Shown one piece after another: positions 6,879 to 13,812 of a stretch of 36,860 bases of DNA; positions within the stretch are counted from its first letter, which is position 1, and the number at the start of each line of letters is the position of its first letter. The stretch lies in assembly GCA_002869845.2 (NCBI GenBank), contig NEWS02000004.1, positions 538,551 to 575,410 of the forward strand, given 5' to 3'. The notes below the pieces were generated by a model. It searched no databases. It was given only the letters and a program-made list of their open reading frames with translations, and was not told the DNA's origin. The translations under genes were made by a program, and so were the position numbers. Source of the DNA: Nitrospira sp. CG24B. GTDB lineage: Bacteria > Nitrospirota > Nitrospiria > Nitrospirales > Nitrospiraceae.

Positions 6879-7413
6879 AGCTCAAGACCCGCACGGTTGC
6901 GTCGAGATTGACTGGATTATCGAATTTCGGGCGGATCTGCAGGTGGCGAACCTGAAGGTCGTAGGGGGCTTGATCAATAGCCACGAGTAATGCCAGCAAG
7001 TCCGGCAATTGGATGCCGTCCAACCGGAGATCGACGGCCGTTTCCTGATAGCCTTGCGCCAGTGATTGGACTTGCGGCTGCATGCTGGTGATGCGCTCGC
7101 GCACATGGGCGGTGGTGGCCGCTTCCTCCATGAATGTCAGCAGGGAGAAATGACTGTCGGCTCCCGGCATGCGGCTTTCGGTTGAGGTCAACCGATCCCG
7201 CTTGGCGAGATAGGCGTGGCCAAGCATCTCCAGTTCGGCCAGCTCTTTCTGCTTCCGAGCCTCTTGGCGCTCGAGGCGGTCCAGGGTGTTCAACAGGGGG
7301 TCGATGATCAGGATAAAGAGGAGGCTGAGGCCAAGCACGATGCCGCCTGCCAGGACGAGGGTGCGCTCACGCTGCGACATCTGGCGCCAACGTTCTCGAA
7401 CGCTCTGTGTCAT
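6865..7413 (-). CDS. gspM: Type II secretion inner-membrane protein GspM
   Basis: GspM is a bitopic inner-membrane protein that pairs with GspL and links the cytoplasmic ATPase to the periplasmic machinery. This 182-residue protein has the expected plan: a short basic cytoplasmic segment (VRERWRQMSQRERT), one membrane span (VLAGGIVLGLSLLFILII), a coiled-coil-like stretch (RLERQEARKQKELAELEML) and a periplasmic ferredoxin-like domain ending VDLRLDGIQLPDLLALL. It overlaps gspL by 4 bases at its start and gspK by 14 at its end. Confidence 0.88.
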   Translation of the reverse strand: MTQSVRERWRQMSQRERTLVLAGGIVLGLSLLFILIIDPLLNTLDRLERQEARKQKELAELEMLGHAYLAKRDRLTSTESRMPGADSHFSLLTFMEEAATTAHVRERITSMQPQVQSLAQGYQETAVDLRLDGIQLPDLLALLVAIDQAPYDLQVRHLQIRPKFDNPVNLDATVRVLSYAKS

Positions 7414-8993
7414 GACTTCTCCACCGTGACCGTGATTCGAAAGACGACTTGATTGGGGCCTGCGCCCACTCGGGTTTCCGTCACCGCGACGTCCTTCAAT
7501 CGAGGGCTCGAGGCGAAGGTTTGCTTGAGTCGCTCCACGGCGTCGAAGGAGGTCGTCTCCCCCTCCATGAGGAGGGTCGTTCCGTCGACGGTCAGCTCGC
7601 GGACCTTGACCGTCGTTCCGGGCGGGAGTTGTTTCACGAACGTTGAGAGCGTGTGCAGGACCTTGCCCTCCGCCGTATCGACGGCGCCGAGCGCTTTATC
7701 CAGGACTCCGATGCGGTACTGGGCTTGATCGAGCTCTTCCCCGGGCGCCGCGCCCGGTCCAAAGAACTGCTCATACTGGCTGTGCAGCGTCGCTTTCAGC
7801 CGAGCGACTCGCTGGTCGTGCAGCCAGAAGTGAATCGAGAAATCCACGATCGCCAGGATAGCAATGACCAGACCGGCGGCGATCGCCAGGCGACGGTCTT
7901 GCTTGGTCGTGGCGCTGTCCGGCGACGCCGCGTCGGTGACGCCTTTGAGATCGAGCGCGAGCTCCATGGGGGCCGACGTGAATCGCCATCGCGGCCGGAT
8001 GATCTTGGGGTGAATCGCCAAGCCGAACGCGATGGAAAATGCCCGTGGGGTGTCGGCCCCGAATCCCTGTCGCGGTCCGACTGGATACAGTCCCAATTGT
8101 CGCGAGAGGTAGCCGCCGACTTCTTGAAGTTTTGCCCCGCCTCCGCATACCCAACAGTGGGTCAAGCGGCTGCGCTCGTTGCCCAGCTGGGCCTGCAAGG
8201 TGATGCGGAGCTCTTTCAGGATCGGCTCCAACAGCCCGTGGACCTGATCCACGGCCATCGTCCGCTTGAGACGCTCTGCATCGGCGAAACTACAGGCGTG
8301 CCTGACGGCCAAGGCATGTGTCAGATGATTGCCGCCCCACAGAATCGTTCGGAGGAGCAGGGGACGTCCTCCCTGCACCAGGCAGAGCGTCGTCTTCGAG
8401 GCTCCGACGTCGATGATGGCGAGGTCTTGCGGGACGGCGGCGCCTTCTTCTTGCAGATATTGTGTGACGGAGAAGAGGGCCATGGCGTCGACATTGATCG
8501 CCGAGGGTTCCACATCGGCTTGAGCCAGAAACCGGAGATGCTCCGCGACCTTGTCTCTCGGCGCGGCCGTGACCAGGACCTCCGAGCCCTTGCTTTCTCG
8601 GGCTAGGCCTTCGGCTGTATGTCCGGGCGGCAAGATCAGACTTCCGATCGCGAGATCTTCGATCGGCATCGGAACGAGATTCTCGACCTCAAAGGGGACG
8701 ACTTGAGCGAGCTTAGTCGAGTCCTTGAAAGGGAAGGAGAGCGTTCTGACGAACAGATCCTGGCAAGGAATTGCAGTCACCAACCGGTCTGTGGCATAGA
8801 GTCCGTTTCGCCAGAGGAATCCGCGCAGCGACTGCACGCGTCGAGCCGGTTCAAGATCTTCGGGGCGGGAAAACGGCAGGGGCTGCTGGAAGTAATCGAT
8901 TGTTTCGCGCCCGCTTAGGCGGCGGCGGAAACGCACGGCCTTCAAGCCCGTTTGTCCGATATCCAACCCGACACATTCGTTTGTGATGGACAT
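7410..8993 (-). CDS. gspL: Type II secretion protein GspL (PilM-like cytoplasmic domain plus PilN-like domain)
   Basis: GspL recruits the ATPase GspE to the inner membrane. The 527-residue protein has an actin-like N-terminal part of the PilM type, beginning NECVGLDIGQTGLKAVRFRR and including the nucleotide-fold segments AIIDVGASKTTLCLV and WVCGGGAKL. A single membrane span follows (LAIAAGLVIAILAIVDFSIHF, around residue 375), then a periplasmic PilN-like domain with TTVKVRELTVDGTTLLMEG. In effect it combines type IV pilus PilM and PilN functions in one chain, as is usual for GspL. It overlaps gspM by 4 bases. A repeat separates it from gspN. Confidence 0.88.
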   Translation of the reverse strand: MSITNECVGLDIGQTGLKAVRFRRRLSGRETIDYFQQPLPFSRPEDLEPARRVQSLRGFLWRNGLYATDRLVTAIPCQDLFVRTLSFPFKDSTKLAQVVPFEVENLVPMPIEDLAIGSLILPPGHTAEGLARESKGSEVLVTAAPRDKVAEHLRFLAQADVEPSAINVDAMALFSVTQYLQEEGAAVPQDLAIIDVGASKTTLCLVQGGRPLLLRTILWGGNHLTHALAVRHACSFADAERLKRTMAVDQVHGLLEPILKELRITLQAQLGNERSRLTHCWVCGGGAKLQEVGGYLSRQLGLYPVGPRQGFGADTPRAFSIAFGLAIHPKIIRPRWRFTSAPMELALDLKGVTDAASPDSATTKQDRRLAIAAGLVIAILAIVDFSIHFWLHDQRVARLKATLHSQYEQFFGPGAAPGEELDQAQYRIGVLDKALGAVDTAEGKVLHTLSTFVKQLPPGTTVKVRELTVDGTTLLMEGETTSFDAVERLKQTFASSPRLKDVAVTETRVGAGPNQVVFRITVTVEKS

Positions 8994-9003
8994 GAATCTA
9001 CTT

Positions 9004-9070
9004 TAGTTTCGAGTTTCCAGTTTCAAGGGTGAGCGTACAACTCCGAATGACGTGCAACTCGAAACTTCCG
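9004..9070 (+). repeat. TGAAAC-family repeat between gspN and gspL
   Basis: GTTTCGAGTTTCCAGTTTCA on the left faces CAACTCGAAACTTCC on the right. It occupies nearly the whole gap between the gspN stop and the gspL start, inside an operon whose other junctions mostly overlap. Confidence 0.65.
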
Positions 9071-9077
9071 TGCTACT

Positions 9078-9962
9078 TTACAATGCAATCCTCGCTTGTG
9101 CCAAGGTCCCGACGATCTTGACGGTCATGGGCGTTCCAGGCGGCGGCGAGGGAAAGCCCAGTGTGCCTGCTTTCGAAGCAAATCCGGGGCCGGGGACGAC
9201 CGTCACCGAGAGATTCACGTGGCTCTGTTGTATGGGCTGCTGGATGGTGACATATCCTTCGCCTGTAAAGGAGCCGTCGATGCCATCGCCCTTCAGTTGC
9301 GTCACATCGCAACGGAGGTCGCGGCATGCCAGTCCAGCCGAGACCTGGCTGAATGTGAGCGACAGAGTGCGCCCGTTTCCGAGCGGAATCTGATCGATCA
9401 CCAGATCCGTCGCTTCAGCCGTCCACGTGCCTTCCCCCTTCATTGAGGTGAGAGGCGCCTGGGCGGAGTTGACGCGGTGGGAGAAGTTGCCGGTGAGTGT
9501 ACCGTGCGTGACGTAGCGGCGGAGGAGTTTGGACAGGTCCACATGTTGCACCTGTCCCTTGATTGTGATGGGGCCGTCGAAGGACAGAGACGAAGCCGTG
9601 ACGGTGCCTTTCGCGAGATCTGTCGTGGACGCGGTCTCCGTGAGTTTGGCGACAATATCGAGCCCGAGCGCGCCGCTTAACGCCGATGTAACGCCGAGCT
9701 TGGCCTGCAACGCGGCCACCTGGATCGGGGTCCAGTTTGGTTTCGATAAGATGACGTCTCGCCATTCAAGACCTGGTGGGAGGCCCACGGCCCAATCGGT
9801 CACTCGGACGTCCATCCCCGTGGCCCGCGCGAGTTCCGCCACGATCCGTGCCTGGAGCATTCCGTACGGGAACGTCGCGATCAGGCACAGCACCAGGATG
9901 GAGATTCCCCCTCCCGTCCAGGCTAAGATTTCTCGCCATGCTTCAGGCCATTTGATGGTCAT
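9078..9962 (-). CDS. gspN: Type II secretion protein GspN
   Basis: GspN is an accessory inner-membrane type II secretion protein of unclear role. The ATG at 9962 overlaps the gspJ stop (ATGA) and gives 294 residues; the frame is open further upstream but only within gspJ. A membrane anchor lies near the N-terminus (GGGISILVLCLIATFPYGML), followed by a beta-rich periplasmic region with repeated motifs such as VQHVDLSKLLRRYVTHGTL. The call leans on position between gspJ and gspL and on the overall plan, because the family diverges strongly. Confidence 0.78.
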   Translation of the reverse strand: MTIKWPEAWREILAWTGGGISILVLCLIATFPYGMLQARIVAELARATGMDVRVTDWAVGLPPGLEWRDVILSKPNWTPIQVAALQAKLGVTSALSGALGLDIVAKLTETASTTDLAKGTVTASSLSFDGPITIKGQVQHVDLSKLLRRYVTHGTLTGNFSHRVNSAQAPLTSMKGEGTWTAEATDLVIDQIPLGNGRTLSLTFSQVSAGLACRDLRCDVTQLKGDGIDGSFTGEGYVTIQQPIQQSHVNLSVTVVPGPGFASKAGTLGFPSPPPGTPMTVKIVGTLAQARIAL

Positions 9963-10582
9963 GATGCGCCGATCGTCACCCATTCCCGCACCGTCCATGG
10001 GGCGGCATCGGGGTATTGAAATGTCACTTCGATCAACAAGGCCTTGGGAATTTTGGTGGCCGCCGGCCATTCGTCGATCCAGATCCGGTTCTGGTCGTCG
10101 TAATAGCGAATATTAAACGCATGGACGCGGTCGGCCAATTCCATCTGGCTCAGCGACTCATTGGTATCGGTCAGCGTATAGAGATTCCGACGAACGAACC
10201 GAATCAGCCGATCGCGTTCACGTGTGTATACCACGCGAACGCTCTCGCTTTCTTTGGCGGACGTCGTGCTCAGCTCTTGACTCATCGCGAGGATAGCGAG
10301 GATGTCGGCCGGTTGCCCGTCCTGGGTCCCGTTCGTTCCCACCCACGGGTACTGGGAATGGCGTTTGCTGAGCGCAATTTCCTCTGCCATGAGACGCAAT
10401 ACTCGTCTGATCGTTTGTTCCTTCGCCACATGGTCTCGTCCTGCCTCCACGGCTCTCGTGGTCATGACGAGTGACCCAAAGACCATGGCGCCGATCATGC
10501 CTAGCAGGGCTACGGCCACCATGACTTCGACGAGCGTAAAGCCCGCGCTGGATTTAGAACGTGGAACGGCCGGCAAAGACAT
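9959..10582 (-). CDS. gspJ: Type II secretion minor pseudopilin GspJ
   Basis: A minor pseudopilin of the tip complex. The 207-residue protein has a clear prepilin cleavage site, SSAG followed by FTLVEVMVAVALLGMIGAMV, with glutamate at +5. The body is about 190 residues and ends in a short strand region typical of GspJ. It starts 29 bases inside the end of gspI and ends overlapping gspN by 4 bases, so it is translated as part of a tight cluster. The prepilin peptidase needed to process it is not encoded in this window. Confidence 0.9.
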   Translation of the reverse strand: MSLPAVPRSKSSAGFTLVEVMVAVALLGMIGAMVFGSLVMTTRAVEAGRDHVAKEQTIRRVLRLMAEEIALSKRHSQYPWVGTNGTQDGQPADILAILAMSQELSTTSAKESESVRVVYTRERDRLIRFVRRNLYTLTDTNESLSQMELADRVHAFNIRYYDDQNRIWIDEWPAATKIPKALLIEVTFQYPDAAPWTVREWVTIGAS

Positions 10583-10991
10583 AGGTGCTGACCTCTATTG
10601 ATTCTTCCAGCTCGCCCCGCAGCCACGAGACTTTGATCCGGATCTCCCGAATCAACTCCAATGGAGTGGGGGCGATCGTCCGTTTCCATCTGTACCCGAT
10701 CGCTCTCGGAACTGCTTGGATGGTGGTTTGTGCGCCAAGGGGGAGGTTCAGGAACTCTCCGCTGGTTTCCCCGATGGCATATTGTCCCGAAAGTTCGGTC
10801 TCCAATAGTTTCTCCTGGGCCAGCAGCGTGGCGGAGGTCAGTTCGGACGCTCTCTCTTGAAGTCCCAGGTCAAAATTTCTGAGGCCGAGAAGAATCGGGA
10901 GCGCGATCGCCAGCAGGGCGATGGCGAGTAGCACTTCGAGTAGCGTGAATCCATCTTCGTGAGGCGTGGTTCGATGTCCATCGTGGGCCAT
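10554..10991 (-). CDS. gspI: Type II secretion minor pseudopilin GspI
   Basis: GspI starts assembly of the pseudopilus tip with GspJ and GspK. The 145-residue protein has the leader MAHDGHRTTPHEDG, cleavage before FTLLEVLLAIALLAIALPIL, and glutamate at +5. The length fits the family. Its 3' end overlaps gspJ by 29 bases, and the gap from gspH is only 9 bases. Confidence 0.92.
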   Translation of the reverse strand: MAHDGHRTTPHEDGFTLLEVLLAIALLAIALPILLGLRNFDLGLQERASELTSATLLAQEKLLETELSGQYAIGETSGEFLNLPLGAQTTIQAVPRAIGYRWKRTIAPTPLELIREIRIKVSWLRGELEESIEVSTYVFAGRSTF

Positions 10992-11000
10992 TGCAATCGA

Positions 11001-11768
11001 CTACTGGTTCGGAACCAACCCTCTCTGCGAGGCGCCCGCCCCTCCTTGCTGGTTTGGCTTCAACAGCAACCGGACTCGGTCGGGGATGATTGGGTTTAGG
11101 GGAGGGTCGAGTCGTTCATCGCTGACTCGAATTCCTCCTGTCAATGAATCGACGGCCAGTCCCAAGAGATTGTTCTTCGCATCCGTCAGATACAGTGTGA
11201 CCGGCTCAATCCGGCCATTGGCGAAGAAAGACACGTCGACACGTCCAGAAAATCGTTTGTCTTGGCCGATGGAGACCTCCGTAAATCGGATCGATTCCGG
11301 GAGCGCACGAGGGATCTTCCAGGCGGGATCAAGCGGGATCCGCTCCTCCTTGCCCTCCACCAGCATCATCCAGTAGGTTCCCTGATCGATGTCGAGGTAG
11401 AGCTTCAGGGGCTTTTGGCTTGTGGCCGCCAGCCCTTGAACGGTTCGAAGGACGCCGACCAGTTTCCGTCCTGTGGAGCTTAAGTCCTCGGTAAGACTAA
11501 TTCGCGGGAAGACGACGGCCACGACAACGGTCAGGAGAAACAGGACGATCAGCATTTCGAGGATGGTGAAACCGGCGGAAGAGCGTGAAGGGTGAAGCGT
11601 GAAGGGTGAAGCATGAAGGGTGAGGGGTGAAACGTGAAACGTGAAACGTGAAACGTGAGGCGTGAGCGGCAAGGAGGATGAAGTGAGAAGAGTGGCCTGA
11701 GGCCCAATGCCAGAGGACTGACCCTGAAGTGCCGATCGCCTGATCCCAAGCCAATGACGAATGACCAT
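11001..11768 (-). CDS. gspH: Type II secretion minor pseudopilin GspH with an abnormally long repeat-encoded leader
   Basis: The mature protein is a normal GspH-type minor pseudopilin: SSAG, then FTILEMLIVLFLLTVVVAVV with glutamate at +5, then about 170 residues including FANGRIEPVTLYL. The ATG at 11768 gives 255 residues, with a leader of about 66 before the cleavage site where 5-20 is usual. About 28 of those residues (HVSRFT- and SPFTLHP-like, with a 7-residue period) are encoded by the 12-unit heptamer tract at 11583-11666. AAGGA lies 11 bases before the ATG. No closer ATG or GTG was found between the tract and SSAG; a TTG near 11672 is possible. All three frames are open through the tract, so the true start may depend on repeat number. 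Confidence 0.82.
   Translation of the reverse strand: MVIRHWLGIRRSALQGQSSGIGPQATLLTSSSLPLTPHVSRFTFHVSPLTLHASPFTLHPSRSSAGFTILEMLIVLFLLTVVVAVVFPRISLTEDLSSTGRKLVGVLRTVQGLAATSQKPLKLYLDIDQGTYWMMLVEGKEERIPLDPAWKIPRALPESIRFTEVSIGQDKRFSGRVDVSFFANGRIEPVTLYLTDAKNNLLGLAVDSLTGGIRVSDERLDPPLNPIIPDRVRLLLKPNQQGGAGASQRGLVPNQ
11583..11666 (+). repeat. Heptamer tandem repeat, 12 units, inside the gspH leader
   Basis: Twelve contiguous 7-base units on the plus strand: GCGTGAA, GGGTGAA, GCGTGAA, GGGTGAA, GCATGAA, GGGTGAG, GGGTGAA, then ACGTGAA three times, ACGTGAG and GCGTGAG. Units differ at the first, second, third and last bases. Seven is not a multiple of three, so gain or loss of one or two units would shift the reading frame of gspH. 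Confidence 0.9.
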
Positions 11769-11775
11769 TGACTGC
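11752..11775 (+). repeat. Short ATGAC/ATTGAC repeat at the gspG-gspH junction
   Basis: AATGACGAATGACCATTGAC at 11753-11772 is a short imperfect repetition of ATGAC units. It fills the junction between the gspG stop and the gspH start and supplies the gspH start codon at 11768 on the minus strand. Confidence 0.4.
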
Positions 11776-12333
11776 TTATTCCTTGTCCAGGTTCCAATTG
11801 GTGATGTCCGCGTTCACGCCCTCGCCACCGACCTCGCCGTCCGTTCCAAGGGAGGTGATTTCATACTCCACTTTGTACTCTCCTCGTTGGACCGGGCTGA
11901 GATATTTATAGGGATTGGCCCAGGGATCTTCCGGCAGCTTGGGCAGATATCCTCCAAGCTTCCATTTCTTCGGGATCACCCCAACGGAGGGCTTTTCAAC
12001 GAGCGACTTGAGGCCCTGTTCTGTCGAGGGATAGACACCGTTATCCAGCTTATAGAGTTGCAGCGCCCCCTCGATATTGCGAATCTGGACTTTGGCCGCC
12101 GTGCGCTTCGCATCATCTGTTCTGCCCATGATCCGTGGGACGACCAGGGCTGCGAGAATGGCCAAAATGGCCACGACGACCATGATCTCGATGAATGTAA
12201 AGGCCTGTTCATCATGAAAACGACGGCGTAATGAGTGATGGGGAATGGGGAATGAGGGAAGGCTGGACGTCCTCTGCTTCCTTCTCCACAGCATGATCAT
12301 GGGCCAATGGTTGATCCGCTCTCGTATGCTCAT
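11776..12333 (-). CDS. gspG: Type II secretion major pseudopilin GspG, with alanine at the cleavage site
   Basis: GspG is the main subunit of the pseudopilus. The core is unmistakable: FTFIEIMVVVAILAILAALV with glutamate at +5, then VPRIMGRTDDAKRTAA, LQLYKLDNGVYPSTEQGL and the C-terminal DPWANPYKY and SLGTDGEVGGEG (calcium-site region). The ATG at 12333 is chosen for GGGAGG six bases upstream, giving 185 residues; an ATG at 12372 is also in frame. The leader is about 43 residues long, much longer than usual, and partly encoded by small repeats (PSFPIPHHS). Residue -1 is alanine (DEQA) rather than glycine, which may slow processing by the prepilin peptidase. Confidence 0.92.
   Translation of the reverse strand: MSIRERINHWPMIMLWRRKQRTSSLPSFPIPHHSLRRRFHDEQAFTFIEIMVVVAILAILAALVVPRIMGRTDDAKRTAAKVQIRNIEGALQLYKLDNGVYPSTEQGLKSLVEKPSVGVIPKKWKLGGYLPKLPEDPWANPYKYLSPVQRGEYKVEYEITSLGTDGEVGGEGVNADITNWNLDKE
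12233..12258 (+). repeat. GGGAATG short tandem repeat in the gspG leader
   Basis: GATGGGGAATGGGGAATGAG contains adjacent heptamers GGGAATG and GGGAATG with a degenerate third unit. It is in frame within the gspG leader, in the same position relative to the cleavage site as the longer heptamer tract in gspH. Confidence 0.5.
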
Positions 12334-12391
12334 CGAATGCCTCCCTGTTCCTTTCTGCCTATCACGCATCACCCCTTCACAGAAGCCTGTT

Positions 12392-13630
12392 TTATCGAAC
12401 CATCTGGCCCATTTCGAAGATGGGCAAGAGAATCGCGACGACGATGAAGAGGACGACGGCGCCCATGACCAGGATCATGACCGGCTCCATGAGCGAGGTC
12501 AAGCGGGCGATGACCCGTTCCACTTCTCCGTCGTAGATTTGGCTCACTCGGCGTAACATCTCCTCCATTTCACCGCTCTTTTCACCGACGGCGATCATGT
12601 GGGTGACCAGGGCTGGAAATTCGCCGCTCCGCTTGAGCGGATCGGCGATCGTTTCGCCCTCGCGGATGTTCTGCCGTGCCGCTTCGACCGTTTCTTCCAG
12701 CACGCGATTGTTCATGACGCGTTTCGAGACATCCATCGCGTCGAGCAACTGAACCCCGCTGGTCAACATCGTGGCCAACGTGCTGGTGAGTCTGGAAATG
12801 GACACCATCCGCGCGACGTCTCCGATCAAGGGGAGTCTCAGGATCATCCGGTCCGCCATCATGCGACCGGCACCGGTCCGAATGAACCGTCGCGCCATAT
12901 AGAGGCCTCCGAGGAGAACCCCGACCAACACCATCCAGTAGTCGGCAAAGAACTGGCTGATGGACATTAAGGCAACCGTCGGCCACGGCAAGGCTTGTTT
13001 CTGTTGCGCGAACACCATCGTAATCTTGGGAACGACAAAGGTAATGAGGAAAAAGAGGATCGCCGACCCGATCACGAGCATGATGAGGGGGTAGAGCATC
13101 GCATTGGTGACTTTGTTCCTCAGGGCCAGTTGTTTCTCCAAGAATTCTGTGAGCCGGAACAGAATCTGATCCAGTGCGCCACTGCTCTCGCCGGCTCGTA
13201 CCATGTGCACATAGATCGGAGAGAAATCCTTCCCGTATGTCTCCAACACGGCACTCAACGCTTTCCCCCCCCGGACTTGCTCTCGGATATCGGCGAGGAG
13301 CGCCTTGATGGGTTTCTTCTCGGCTTGGTCCACCAAGACGCCGAGGGCTTCGACCAACGGAAGGCCGGCCACGAGCAGTGTCGCAAACTGTCTGGTCAGG
13401 AGGGCCAGGTCGGTGGAGGCGAGGGTGGCTGATCGGCCGATGGATCGCTCGGTACGGTTGCGGGATTGTTCTTGCGAGTGGGTCGGGGCGTGGCCTTGCT
13501 CGACAACATCGGTTGGATAGACGCCCTCTTTCCTCAGTTTGAGGCGGGCGACCTTGGGGTTCTCCGCATCGATGATCCCGGTCGTGGTTCCGCCGTCGTT
13601 TCGGTAGCCCTGGTATTGATAGACCGGCAT
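12392..13630 (-). CDS. gspF: Type II secretion inner-membrane platform protein GspF
   Basis: GspF is the polytopic platform protein around which the pseudopilus is assembled. The 412-residue length is typical. The N-terminus MPVYQYQGYRNDG is the usual family start, followed by two repeated GspF domains: LTRQFATLLVAGLPLVEAL with VRAGESSGALDQIL, and ISRLTSTLATMLTSGVQLL with IAVGEKSGEMEEML. Membrane segments are at LYPLIMLVIGSAILFFLITFVV, YWMVLVGVLLGGLY and the C-terminal VMILVMGAVVLFIVVAILLPI region (each described here by its ends). It lies 59 bases upstream of the gspG start. A repeat-rich gap separates it from gspE. Confidence 0.95.
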   Translation of the reverse strand: MPVYQYQGYRNDGGTTTGIIDAENPKVARLKLRKEGVYPTDVVEQGHAPTHSQEQSRNRTERSIGRSATLASTDLALLTRQFATLLVAGLPLVEALGVLVDQAEKKPIKALLADIREQVRGGKALSAVLETYGKDFSPIYVHMVRAGESSGALDQILFRLTEFLEKQLALRNKVTNAMLYPLIMLVIGSAILFFLITFVVPKITMVFAQQKQALPWPTVALMSISQFFADYWMVLVGVLLGGLYMARRFIRTGAGRMMADRMILRLPLIGDVARMVSISRLTSTLATMLTSGVQLLDAMDVSKRVMNNRVLEETVEAARQNIREGETIADPLKRSGEFPALVTHMIAVGEKSGEMEEMLRRVSQIYDGEVERVIARLTSLMEPVMILVMGAVVLFIVVAILLPIFEMGQMVR

Positions 13631-13718
13631 GATCAGCAGACTCCAGGGCCGTTATTGTCCATATGATTCATGGCGCGTTTACTGCAAACGTCCGGCTCTT
13701 GAATCGAGACATGGCTCG

Positions 13719-13812
13719 TCGTTCGTGAAGCGTATCTCGCAAACAAAGATGAGATGCGCTCTCTTTCCATCCGGCGCTTCACGCTTCACGAGTTACGTTT
13801 CACGTCGTCTTG
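13719..13812 (+). repeat. GTGAAGCG/CGCTTCAC inverted repeat between gspF and gspE
   Basis: TTCGTGAAGCG near 13722-13732 faces GCGCTTCACGCTTCACGAG at 13774-13792, followed by TTACGTTTCACG. It belongs to the same unit family as the heptamers in gspH (RCGTGAA read on the other strand). The rest of this gap, 13631-13718, shows no other recognisable feature. Confidence 0.6.

Noticed and set aside
7653..8606. A 317-residue open frame on the plus strand
   Set aside because: It lies opposite gspL, which has clear domains and overlapping neighbours; the frame is an antisense by-product of GC-rich codons.
9963..10070. Upstream extension of GspN
   Set aside because: It overlaps the gspJ coding region; the ATG at 9962 forms an ATGA junction and precedes the membrane anchor.
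11583..11666. CRISPR array
   Set aside because: The units are 7 bases long with no spacers, and no cas gene is in the window.
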